From positions 1 to 62,221 of the forward strand of contig CAMDYG010000010.1 of NCBI GenBank assembly GCA_945910225.1: a stretch of DNA of 62,221 nt. The letters are read 5' to 3'. Below, piece after piece: positions 9,164 through 16,388 of this stretch. The position numbers were made by a program, and so were the translations under genes. The stretch comes from an uncultured Eubacterium sp. Lineage in GTDB: Bacteria; Bacillota; Clostridia; Lachnospirales; Lachnospiraceae. The notes under the pieces were generated by a model that was not told the origin of the DNA, ran no database searches, and saw only the letters and a program-made list of their open reading frames with translations. The stretch's first letter is position 1. Each line of letters starts with the position of its first letter.

Positions 9164-9312
9164 TGTCCGCAAGCGAAAAGGAAGCAACGCGAAGCGTTAT
9201 TTACTTTTCGCGGGACATCAACGAGCAAACGCCTGCGAAGCAGGCTGGAAAGCACGATAGTGCGTGTTTGCGAGTATGAGAGCGTAAATATCAGTGCGAA
9301 AAGGAAGCAACG
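9162..9312. repeat. GC-rich multi-hairpin element with a 17-base direct repeat
   Basis: The gap between the metallo-hydrolase and hemZ is far richer in G and C than its surroundings and is full of small palindromes. An outer inverted repeat joins TGATGTCC...GCGAAAAG (9161-9180) to CTTTTCGCGGGACATCA (9205-9221). Inside and after it are perfect hairpins AACGC-GAA-GCGTT, CCTGC-GAA-GCAGG and GCAC-GATA-GTGC. The 17-mer GCGAAAAGGAAGCAACG occurs at 9173-9189 and again at 9296-9312, where its AAGGA acts as the hemZ ribosome site. It could be a small non-coding mobile element or an RNA processing site. Confidence 0.6.
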
Positions 9313-10728
9313 ATGATATATATTAAGATTGACAATGATGTATTTTATGATGATGCGGTTGTACTTGTCCGATCGTTTTATCCAAGAACTGATGTTACGG
9401 CACTAAAGGCAGATTCCAAGCCAGAAGAGAATGATGAGATACTTTCAATAGAAGTGCCGGATATCACAGGACTTGATAAGAAGAAAGCCCACGAAATGTT
9501 TAAAGACAGCTTATATAGGAAGCTTTCAGCTAAGACAGGTAAGAAGCTGCCATGGGGATATCTTACAGGAGTAAGACCTAGTAAGATTGCGTATACAATG
9601 CTTGAAGAGGGTGCAACAGAAGAGCAGATTAAGAAACATTTTATAGATAAGCATTATGCGAGTGAGAAAAAGGCAGACCTTGCGCTCACAGTAGCAAAGA
9701 AAGAGCTGAATATACTTACAGATATGGATTATAAGACAGGCTATAGTTTGTATATTGGAATTCCGTTCTGTCCAAGTATCTGTCTTTACTGCTCATTTTC
9801 ATCATATGCACTTGGTGCATACAAAGATTATGTTGATAATTATGTTGATGCACTTATTAAGGAGATAAGGTTTGTAGCTGAATCCATGAGGGGAAGAAGA
9901 CTTGACACAGTGTATATGGGTGGCGGAACACCTACGACTTTAAGTGCTGAACAATTGGACAGAGTATTGACAGTGGTTGAGGAGGCATTTGATTTGAGCA
10001 GATGCCGTGAGATTACCGTGGAGGCAGGCAGACCAGACAGCGTGTCACCGGATAAATTCAAGGTCCTAAAGGCTCATAATGTGGGAAGAATATCAATTAA
10101 TCCGCAGACAATGAATCAGAAAACACTTGACCTGATTGGAAGAAAGCATACAGTTGAAGATATTAAGAATGCTTATGCAATGGCAAGAGAAGCCGGACTT
10201 GATAATATCAACATGGATATGATTCTTGGACTTCCGGGAGAGGGCGTGGATGAGGTTTACCATACACTTAATGAAATTAAGATAATGAAGCCTGAAAGTC
10301 TTACGGTACATTCACTTGCGATTAAGAGAGCTTCAAGACTTAATATATTACGTCAGCAGTACACAGAGCTATCAATTGAGAATACAGACAGCATCATCGC
10401 AATGACTGAGCAGACAGCAAGAGACCTTAACATGCAGCCTTATTATATGTATCGCCAGAAGAATATGGCAGGCAATTTTGAAAATGTAGGTTATGCAGTT
10501 TCTGGACTTGAGTGCATTTATAATATTCTTATTATGGAAGAGAAACAGACTATCGTGGCGTGCGGAGCAGGAGCTTCGACTAAGGTTGTATTCCATAATG
10601 AAGGCGATGAAAACCATTCTGTAAGGATTGAAAGAATTGAGAATGTTAAGGATGTCAGAAGCTATGTCGAGAGGATTGATGAAATGATCGGGAGAAAGCG
10701 GAAGTTCTTTGAGGAGAATGAGTTTTGA
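9313..10728 (+). CDS. hemZ: coproporphyrinogen III oxidase-like radical SAM protein HemZ
   Basis: 471 residues. The radical SAM cluster motif CX3CX2C is at Cys153, Cys157 and Cys160 (FCPSICLYCSF), followed by YMGGGTPTTLS, the HemN/HemZ-type SAM-binding glycine motif. The extra N-terminal 140 residues containing LPWGYLTGVRPSKIAY distinguish HemZ from HemN/HemW. The proposed reaction is oxygen-independent decarboxylation of coproporphyrinogen III. In Lachnospiraceae without a complete haem pathway the real function is uncertain and could instead be a HemW-like role. The start is fixed by the AAGGA in the upstream repeat copy. Confidence 0.82.
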   Translation: MIYIKIDNDVFYDDAVVLVRSFYPRTDVTALKADSKPEENDEILSIEVPDITGLDKKKAHEMFKDSLYRKLSAKTGKKLPWGYLTGVRPSKIAYTMLEEGATEEQIKKHFIDKHYASEKKADLALTVAKKELNILTDMDYKTGYSLYIGIPFCPSICLYCSFSSYALGAYKDYVDNYVDALIKEIRFVAESMRGRRLDTVYMGGGTPTTLSAEQLDRVLTVVEEAFDLSRCREITVEAGRPDSVSPDKFKVLKAHNVGRISINPQTMNQKTLDLIGRKHTVEDIKNAYAMAREAGLDNINMDMILGLPGEGVDEVYHTLNEIKIMKPESLTVHSLAIKRASRLNILRQQYTELSIENTDSIIAMTEQTARDLNMQPYYMYRQKNMAGNFENVGYAVSGLECIYNILIMEEKQTIVACGAGASTKVVFHNEGDENHSVRIERIENVKDVRSYVERIDEMIGRKRKFFEENEF

Positions 10729-10775
10729 CAGATAATTAATGTATACGCCGATTTATTATTACGAGGAGTTGTAAC

Positions 10776-10997
10776 ATGGAAATATATGAAATGATTGATT
10801 TACAGGATTGTCCAAGATGCTTCGGACCATCTATATTAGAGGAAGAAGACCATAGTTATTATGCGATGTGTATGGACTGTGGATGTCAGTCTGCACCATT
10901 TAGCTTTAAGGATGATGAGGGCAGACTGGATGCAGCAAAGAGAACAGCAGAGTTATGGAATACAGGTAAAGTAATCTATACAGGACGAACAGAGTAA
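10776..10997 (+). CDS. small zinc-ribbon protein (Lar-like)
   Basis: 73 residues with GAGGAG upstream. Two CXXC knuckles (CPRC at 12-15 and CMDCG at 32-36) form a zinc ribbon. The C-terminal 'DAAKRTAELWNTGK' resembles the A..WN ending of Lar-type restriction-alleviation and phage zinc-ribbon proteins. Those proteins can modulate restriction systems, but many relatives have no known role and no restriction genes are nearby. I would annotate it only as a zinc-ribbon protein. Confidence 0.65.
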   Translation: MEIYEMIDLQDCPRCFGPSILEEEDHSYYAMCMDCGCQSAPFSFKDDEGRLDAAKRTAELWNTGKVIYTGRTE

Positions 10998-11026
10998 CAT
11001 AATAGATAATTAGGAGATGTTTAATT

Positions 11027-11230
11027 ATGAAAAGCAAAGAAGAACTTTTAAATATGACAATAATAGAATTGAGACAGTATATTAATTCTTTATCGAATCC
11101 TGAGATAAAGGAAGTGGCTGAGATATTTGAAGAGGATGATATAGAAAGAGATCCTCTTGAACTTCTTACAGCTTCTAAACTTTTTGATTATATGAAATAT
11201 GTGAATGGGGCAGTTGATATTGAATTTTAG
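11027..11230 (+). CDS. small acidic hypothetical protein
   Basis: 67 residues, preceded by TTAGGAG 12 bases from the ATG and 29 bases after the zinc-ribbon gene, so probably in the same transcript. It is strongly acidic and predicted helical (MTIIELRQYINSLSNPEIKEVAEIFEEDD), with no cysteines and no membrane segment. I do not recognise the family. Confidence 0.6.
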   Translation: MKSKEELLNMTIIELRQYINSLSNPEIKEVAEIFEEDDIERDPLELLTASKLFDYMKYVNGAVDIEF

Positions 11231-11343
11231 TCTTTTATATTGTCATCTACGATATAGCTTATTGAAGGGAATAGTCATACTAAAGGATGGCTTTGTGGAC
11301 TTGAAGAAGTAAAATGATACATTTGCATAAGGGGGATGGTTGT

Positions 11344-11445
11344 ATGCGAGGAAAAGCAAAATATTTATTCATGACAATTATCATAAGCATATGCATGCTT
11401 GTTGGATGCAGCAAAGTGGAGGCGTATATTTATGAATATCAATAA
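11344..11445 (+). CDS. 33-residue lipoprotein-like small ORF overlapping hbd
   Basis: An ATG with an excellent ribosome site (AGGGGG, 8 bases upstream) opens a 33-residue frame. It carries two lysines and an arginine, a hydrophobic core (FMTIIISICMLV) and a lipobox ending in LVGC. Only 11 residues follow the cysteine, so the mature product would be a tiny lipopeptide. Its 3' end contains the hbd ribosome site and overlaps the hbd start by 14 bases. It may be a real micro-lipoprotein, a coupling leader, or the remnant of a longer lipoprotein gene. Confidence 0.5.
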   Translation: MRGKAKYLFMTIIISICMLVGCSKVEAYIYEYQ

Positions 11446-12370
11446 AATTGTAATTGCTGGTGCAGGAACTATGGGATCTTCTATGGCGCAGATATATGCA
11501 AAGTATTTTGACAAAGTAACTTTGTATAACCACAGAGAGGAGAGCCTTAAAAGGGCAGAAGTAAGAATCAAAGAAAATGTTGATATTCTTGTTAAATCTG
11601 GTAATATGACAGAAGATGAAGCAGACAGGCTGCTTGGTTCACTGTCATATACAACATCAATGGACTGCTTTAAGGATTGTGATTTCGTTGCAGAGAATCT
11701 TACTGAAAATGTAGAAATTAAAGATGCATTTTACAAAGAATTATCTTCTATTGTGAATAATAATGCAATTATAACAACCAATACATCAGGACTTTCTATT
11801 AACAGGCTTGCACAATCAGTTAATGAACCAGAACGTTTTATAGGTATGCACTGGTTTAATCCTCCACATCTTGTTCCACTTATTGAGATTATTAAGGGGG
11901 ATGCGACAACAGATGAGGTTGCGAAAGATATATATGAACTCAGTTTAAAGATTGGCAAGAAACCGGTGATTGTTAATAAAGATGTTCCGGGATTTGCAGC
12001 GAACAGACTACAGTTTGCGGTTTTAAGGGAAGCACTTGATCTTGTTAAAAAGGGCGTTGTTTCACAGAAAGGAATTGATGATGTCATGAAATATGGTCTT
12101 GGTTTCAGATATGCATGCTTAGGCCCATTAGAGGTGTCTGATTTTGGCGGACTTGACACTTTCTACCATATAAGTGAATATCTTATGAAAGATTTGTGCG
12201 ATGATAAAGAACCACCAGAACTTCTTAAGGAACATTATGAAGCAGGTGAATATGGTGTTAAGAGTGCAAAGGGATTTTATGATTATTCTGAAGGCAGAGA
12301 TAGAGAAGCTACAGAAAAAAGAGATGAGAAGTTTCTTAAAGTCTATCATGCACTGTATGATGATAAATAA
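11432..12370 (+). CDS. hbd: 3-hydroxybutyryl-CoA / 3-hydroxyacyl-CoA dehydrogenase
   Basis: 312 residues from the ATG at 11432 (GGAGG 9 bases upstream). An N-terminal Rossmann fold carries the dinucleotide motif AGAGTMGSS near residue 10. The catalytic His is in GMHWFNPPHLVPLIEI, and the C-terminal helical domain contains VPGFAANRLQFAVLREAL. It would interconvert acetoacetyl-CoA and 3-hydroxybutyryl-CoA, or a related 3-hydroxyacyl-CoA, with NAD(P)H. The rest of the butyrate pathway (crt, bcd, etfAB, thl) is not next to it, so its pathway here is not certain. The gene is translationally linked to the overlapping micro-ORF. Confidence 0.85.
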   Translation: MNINKIVIAGAGTMGSSMAQIYAKYFDKVTLYNHREESLKRAEVRIKENVDILVKSGNMTEDEADRLLGSLSYTTSMDCFKDCDFVAENLTENVEIKDAFYKELSSIVNNNAIITTNTSGLSINRLAQSVNEPERFIGMHWFNPPHLVPLIEIIKGDATTDEVAKDIYELSLKIGKKPVIVNKDVPGFAANRLQFAVLREALDLVKKGVVSQKGIDDVMKYGLGFRYACLGPLEVSDFGGLDTFYHISEYLMKDLCDDKEPPELLKEHYEAGEYGVKSAKGFYDYSEGRDREATEKRDEKFLKVYHALYDDK

Positions 12371-12394
12371 ATATATTAATGTGGAGGATTATTG

Positions 12395-13312
12395 ATGAAG
12401 ATAGCAGTAGCATATGAGAATGGACAGGTTTTTCAGCATTTTGGACATTCTGAGAATTTTAAGATTTATGAGGCAGAAGGAAAGAATATTGTCCGAGCAG
12501 AAGTAATTGGTGCTGATGGTGCTGGTCATAGCGCATTGGCGGCTGTTCTTAAGGATAAAGGTGTAGACGTTCTTATATGTGGAGGAATCGGCAATGGTGC
12601 AGTTACAGCACTTTCAGAAGCCGGAATCGATGTATATTCAGGAGCAGATGGAGAGGCAGATGCAGCAGTTGAGGCATATCTTAACGGAGATTTGGCATCA
12701 GCAGGTGTTAATTGTGACCATCATCATGAGCATGAAGAAGGTCATGGCTGTGGACACTGTGGTAATCATGATGAAGAGGAGTCTGGCTGCGGACACTGCA
12801 GTGATGATGCGGAAGAAGAGTCTGGCTGTGGACATGGATGCGGAGGCTGCGGCGGTAGCTGTGGTACATTTACACCATCATTTGAAGGACCGAATGTTGG
12901 AAAGAAGGTAAAGGTTCATTATAAAGGAACATTTGATGATGGAACACAGTTTGACTCATCATATGACAGAGGAGAACCACTAGAATTTACATGCGGAGCC
13001 GGAATGATGATTCAGGGATTTGATAAGGCTGTAGCGACTATGAATGCTGGTGATGTCATAGATGTTCATCTTATGCCGGAAGAAGCATATGGTGAAGCAG
13101 ATCCAGAAGCTTTCATTACATTGCCTATAAGCGAACTCCCAGGAGCAGAAGAACTTAAAATAGATGATAAAGTATATCTTCAGAACATGTATGGACAGCC
13201 ATTCCCTGCAAGGGTATCAGCATTAACTGACACAGACATTACATTTGATGCTAATCATGAGATGGCAGGAAAGGAACTGAATTTCAGGATAGAGCTTGTT
13301 GAAGTATTATAA
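12395..13312 (+). CDS. fusion: NifX/NifB-type cofactor-binding domain, His/Cys-rich linker, SlyD-like FKBP isomerase
   Basis: 305 residues from the ATG at 12395 (GGAGG 7 bases upstream; an adjacent TTG is too close). Residues 1-105 match the dinitrogenase iron-molybdenum cofactor (NifX/NafY/NifB C-terminal) fold: MKIAVAYENGQVFQHFGHSENF and LKDKGVDVLICGGIGNGAVTALSEAGI. Residues about 108-163 are packed with His, Cys, Gly and Glu in repeats of ESGCGH. Residues about 165-305 form a SlyD-type FKBP with inserted flap domain (KVKVHYKGTFDDGTQFDSS, then IQGFDKAV). The linker resembles the metal-binding tail of SlyD moved to the middle. A metallochaperone or cofactor-carrier role is likely; the metal is unknown. 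Confidence 0.85.
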   Translation: MKIAVAYENGQVFQHFGHSENFKIYEAEGKNIVRAEVIGADGAGHSALAAVLKDKGVDVLICGGIGNGAVTALSEAGIDVYSGADGEADAAVEAYLNGDLASAGVNCDHHHEHEEGHGCGHCGNHDEEESGCGHCSDDAEEESGCGHGCGGCGGSCGTFTPSFEGPNVGKKVKVHYKGTFDDGTQFDSSYDRGEPLEFTCGAGMMIQGFDKAVATMNAGDVIDVHLMPEEAYGEADPEAFITLPISELPGAEELKIDDKVYLQNMYGQPFPARVSALTDTDITFDANHEMAGKELNFRIELVEVL

Positions 13313-13321
13313 TAATAATGA

Positions 13322-13365
13322 GGGGCACCGTACTAAGAAAAATTAGTGCGGTGCTCCACTTTTTA
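13322..13365. terminator. terminator after the NifX-FKBP fusion gene
   Basis: A 15-bp inverted repeat (13322-13336 with 13343-13357, one mismatch) has a GAAAAA loop and is followed by ACTTTTTA. It separates the fusion gene from the convergent aspA remnant. Confidence 0.88.
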
Positions 13366-13393
13366 TCAGGGTAGCATAATAAATATGACTAAT

Positions 13394-14050
13394 TTACATT
13401 GCTTTAGCGCGGTTGTTTTTAGGATTAGTTAAAGTGTAAGGATCCAGAATAGAAGATAGTTCTTTCTCAGATAATAAATGTTCTTCTATAACAAGATCGT
13501 GAACCCTTACGCCTGTTTTTAAAGATTTTTTTGCCAGCTGGGCTGACTTTACATATCCAAGATATGGACAGAGGGCGGTTGCTATTCCTGCACTGCTTTC
13601 CATAAGCTGTCTGCAATGCTCTTTGTTAGCAGTTATACCTGATATGCAGTTAGTTACCAGTGTATTAACAGCACATGTCAGAGTTTCTATTGATTCAAAT
13701 ATGTTATAAAAAATAACTGGTTCAAATGCGTTTAATTCCATCTGTCCAGCCTCGGCAGCCATTGCAATAGCTGTATCGTTGCCAGCAATGTTAAATGCGA
13801 CCTGATTAACAACTTCGGGGATTACAGGATTGACTTTACCTGGCATGATTGAGCTTCCATTTTGCCTGGCTGGAAGATTTATTTCAGACAGACCTGTTTT
13901 AGGTCCGGAAGATAACAGCCGCAGATCGTTGCACATTTTTGATAAATCAAGGGCGCATGTCTTGAGAGTGCCGGATACTGTGACAAAACAGTCAAGGTTT
14001 TCTGTCGCGTCGAACAAATCATCTGCCTGAGTAAGAGGGTATTTAGTGAG
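13394..14050 (-). pseudogene. aspA: aspartate ammonia-lyase, C-terminal fragment only
   Basis: The reverse-strand frame encodes about the last 215 residues of a class II fumarase/aspartase, which normally has about 460. The superfamily signature GSSIMPGKVNP, followed by NQVAFNIAGND and MAAEAGQMELNAFEP, identifies aspartase rather than fumarase. The similarity begins near YPLTQADDLFDATENLD and stops abruptly at about 14050, where another gene fragment begins. The first half, including substrate-binding loops and two of the three conserved regions that build the active site, is missing. The fragment cannot be an active enzyme on its own. Confidence 0.88.
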
Positions 14051-14065
14051 TGTGCCAAGACATGG

Positions 14066-14362
14066 AACAATGCTGTCAAGGATGATAATCCGGCAAGTAA
14101 GAATTATATCAGAAAGACTAATACATCAGGTTATACAAATGATGCGACACTTGACCAGTACATTCTTAATATGAATTCTTTATCATCATATTCTGATGCA
14201 CAGGAGTACTGGAAGACAACAATCCAGCCATATTGTATTGAAACAATGCAGATAATACATTTAGGTGATTATAAAATAAATGTAGGTCTTACGAAGAATG
14301 TTGAAGACTTCAGATTTTATCATAATATCCAGCTGGGTGGAGTTAAGGTTTATGAAGACTAG
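14066..14362 (+). pseudogene. C-terminal fragment of an unknown gene, 5' part deleted
   Basis: An open plus-strand frame with no plausible start or ribosome site runs from the aspA breakpoint (about 14050-14080) to a TAG at 14362. It contains SKNYIRKTNTSGYTNDATLD and ends in LGGVKVYED. A standard terminator follows, as after a real gene. An internal ATG at 14171 has no ribosome site. I do not recognise the family. The simplest reading is the 3' half of a gene that once diverged from aspA. Confidence 0.6.
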
Positions 14363-14403
14363 CATTCTGGAAGTGTAAATGTATAATTGAATAAAATCAG
14401 ATT

Positions 14404-14446
14404 AATCAGGCGGAGGAGAAATCCAAAGCCTGATTTTTATTTTTTA
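14404..14446 (+). terminator. terminator after the truncated gene
   Basis: AATCAGGC (14404-14411) pairs with GCCTGATT (14428-14435), followed by TTTATTTTTT. Confidence 0.8.
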
Positions 14447-14507
14447 TCTAATGAGTATATAAAATAACTATAATCTGAGATACACAACAGAGTAAGGCAA
14501 AAAATCA

Positions 14508-14939
14508 TTAATTTTTATAATTACGAAGTTTTACTTTAATGAATTCAATAATTTCTTCTTTGTCTTTTTCAGATAACAAATCAAAATAATAATATAGCTT
14601 TTTTTCGAGTACACTAAAAAATTGAAACTTTTTTTTATTATTAGATTTATTAAAATATTCTATAAAACCTTCAAGATCAATGCTTGTCTGAGAAGGTGCA
14701 GGGGCGTCATATGAAACATCCCTATCTACTTTAATGGTAAGCTGCATCAGATCATCAACAGAAATATTATATAGTCCTGCAAGTTTGAATAAAGCATCTG
14801 GAGAAGGGGTTCTTTTGCCTGTTTCGTAATGTGAGTAGGTTTGACGTGCAATTCCAAGGACAGATGCAACATAATCCTGAGTATATCCATGGACAGTGCG
14901 CAACTCTTTAAGTCTGGAAGATAGCAGCTTTTTATTCAT
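14508..14939 (-). CDS. XRE-family transcriptional regulator
   Basis: 143 residues. The N-terminal 65 residues are a Cro/CI-type helix-turn-helix (LKELRTVHGYTQDYVASVLGIARQTYSHYETGKRTPSPDALFKLAGLYNIS in pattern, with the usual Q, S-x-YE-G and P-x-x-x-L-x-x-LA positions). The C-terminal half is lysine-rich and coiled-coil-like, suited to dimerisation. It is transcribed away from a lone HTH gene. A perfect inverted repeat 42 bases upstream of its start is a likely self-operator. The target process is unknown. Confidence 0.9.
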   Translation of the reverse strand: MNKKLLSSRLKELRTVHGYTQDYVASVLGIARQTYSHYETGKRTPSPDALFKLAGLYNISVDDLMQLTIKVDRDVSYDAPAPSQTSIDLEGFIEYFNKSNNKKKFQFFSVLEKKLYYYFDLLSEKDKEEIIEFIKVKLRNYKN

Positions 14940-14980
14940 ATAAAGTCCTCATTTCTATCAGTGTTATATTATACGCTGGT

Positions 14981-15009
14981 AATAACATTATCTGGTTGAA
15001 AATGTTATT
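14981..15009. promoter_or_regulatory. candidate XRE operator (perfect inverted repeat)
   Basis: AATAACATT (14981-14989) and AATGTTATT (15001-15009) are perfect inverse copies separated by 11 bases, giving half-site centres about two helical turns apart, as expected for a dimeric XRE repressor. A TATAAT-like -10 for the reverse-strand gene lies just beside it, so binding could block the repressor's own promoter. Confidence 0.55.
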
Positions 15010-15219
15010 AAACAGTAGAATGTACCTTTTTAAATAATTTTAGTTACTTTAATATGATGATATGTAAATAAATGTAGCATAATAACCTTATACGTGTTAA
15101 AATGGTGTAGCAAACATTCTTTATTGTATTAGAAAATGAACGGGAATAATAAATAGAAAACAGAATTTTTTAATGTATATATTTAATATGTAAAAAGTGA
15201 ACTGTTACAAAGGAGACAG

Positions 15220-15504
15220 ATGAAAATGTCCACACAAAAGGAAAAAGTGAATAGGATTCTTAGTATATATCACAGGCTTTTACAGGGATCTATAATATAC
15301 AAATTAGAAGAAGCAAAAAGATATGGGGTCAGTGTCAGAAGTATTCAGCGTGATATAGATGATATAAGAGATTATATGGTTAATGAAGCTGAATCCACAG
15401 GAATTGTTAATACAATAGTTTATAAAAAAGCAATAAATGGCTACAAACTGGAATATGTATGCTGTATAAAATCTATTGATATGCAGATAGAGGACACAAG
15501 TTAA
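15220..15504 (+). CDS. stand-alone DeoR/WYL-type helix-turn-helix protein
   Basis: 94 residues; AGGAG lies 4 bases before the ATG at 15220 and 10 bases before an alternative ATG at 15226. The sequence KVNRILSIYHRLLQGSIIYK...YGVSVRSIQRDIDDIRDYM is the winged-HTH start of WYL-domain regulators. Those are normally 300 residues or more; this one stops after the wing, with no WYL ligand domain in any downstream frame. It may be a genuine short regulator or a truncated one. It is in accessory DNA beside the XRE gene. Confidence 0.7.
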   Translation: MKMSTQKEKVNRILSIYHRLLQGSIIYKLEEAKRYGVSVRSIQRDIDDIRDYMVNEAESTGIVNTIVYKKAINGYKLEYVCCIKSIDMQIEDTS

Positions 15505-15570
15505 AGAATTATAATGTTTTCTGATAATGAATAATACACAAATTGAATATATTAATGAAAGGACAATGAA

Positions 15571-16320
15571 ATGATAAAGAAAAGAAAAATAGTATTGAAT
15601 GTAATGGCGCTGATGGCGATTGGCTTATTCGGGTGCAGCAATGAAAAATCAAATGTCAGTCAGGATGTAAGTCAAAGTGTGAGCCAAAGTGTGAGTCAAG
15701 GTGATACAATATATAATACATCCCAAGAAGAATCAAAAGGACAGGTAATAAGGATTGATTATAGTTTGTATGATGGTGTAATAGATGATGTAAAAAAAGG
15801 ACTTTCTGAAGGATTTAATAATGATGATATTAAGAGACTCAGCTTATCAGAAGATTTAGTGTTTATGGGGGCACCTGGCTCAAAGAACTCAAATGTAGGG
15901 TATATCCGAAAAGATATAGATAATAATAGTGTTGATGAACTTATAATAGGGAAAGCTTCATCAGAAGGTAATTTTATATATAATATGTACACTATAGCTG
16001 ACGGGAAATTGGTAACTTTATTAAGTGGAAAAGAAAGAAATAGTTACTATCTATGCAATGATGGAGTTATAAGTAATTATTGTTCAAGTGGTGTAGGTTA
16101 TGCTCAATCTAACTACTATAATATACAAAATAGTGAATTAACTTTAATAGAGAGTGTATTTCAGAATAGAGACAGGAATCCAGGTGAACCAAAACAGTTT
16201 TATCATAGTACAATAGCAACATTTGATCCCAATGCTACAGCTATCAGCGACAGTGATGCAGAAAGTATAAGAAATAAGTATCAATTATTACAGTATTCGC
16301 TAACATTTTTTAATAATTAA
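15571..16320 (+). CDS. putative lipoprotein with VSQ repeats
   Basis: 249 residues. The N-terminus KKRKIVLNVMALMAIGLFGC is a lipoprotein signal with lipobox IGLFGC. Directly after the cysteine is a short low-complexity linker built of VSQ/DVSQ/SVSQ units, as often seen between a lipid anchor and a folded domain. The remaining 190 residues (with VDELIIGKASSEGNFIYNMY, resembling calcium-independent FG-GAP/VCBS-like 'D..DELIIG' segments) are of unknown function. GAAAGGAC precedes the ATG. The gene ends at a hairpin shared with the convergent neighbour. Confidence 0.7.
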   Translation: MIKKRKIVLNVMALMAIGLFGCSNEKSNVSQDVSQSVSQSVSQGDTIYNTSQEESKGQVIRIDYSLYDGVIDDVKKGLSEGFNNDDIKRLSLSEDLVFMGAPGSKNSNVGYIRKDIDNNSVDELIIGKASSEGNFIYNMYTIADGKLVTLLSGKERNSYYLCNDGVISNYCSSGVGYAQSNYYNIQNSELTLIESVFQNRDRNPGEPKQFYHSTIATFDPNATAISDSDAESIRNKYQLLQYSLTFFNN

Positions 16321-16339
16321 AAATTATAAATATGACAAT

Positions 16340-16380
16340 ACCCGGAGTAGCATTAGGAATAATGTGCCTCCGGGTAATTT
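16340..16380. terminator. inverted repeat between convergent genes, probable terminator
   Basis: ACCCGGAG (16340-16347) pairs with CTCCGGGT (16368-16375), with an inner CATT/AATG stem. The following T-run is weak, so efficiency is uncertain. Confidence 0.6.
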
Positions 16381-16388
16381 AATGAATT

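Noticed and set aside
10776..10997. Calling the small zinc-ribbon gene an anti-restriction (Lar) gene of a phage
   Set aside because: The match is only to the ribbon pattern; there are no phage or restriction genes nearby.
15655..15706. Short tandem repeat that might have been a CRISPR-like or regulatory repeat
   Set aside because: The repeats are in frame and encode VSQ units directly after a lipobox; they are a protein linker.
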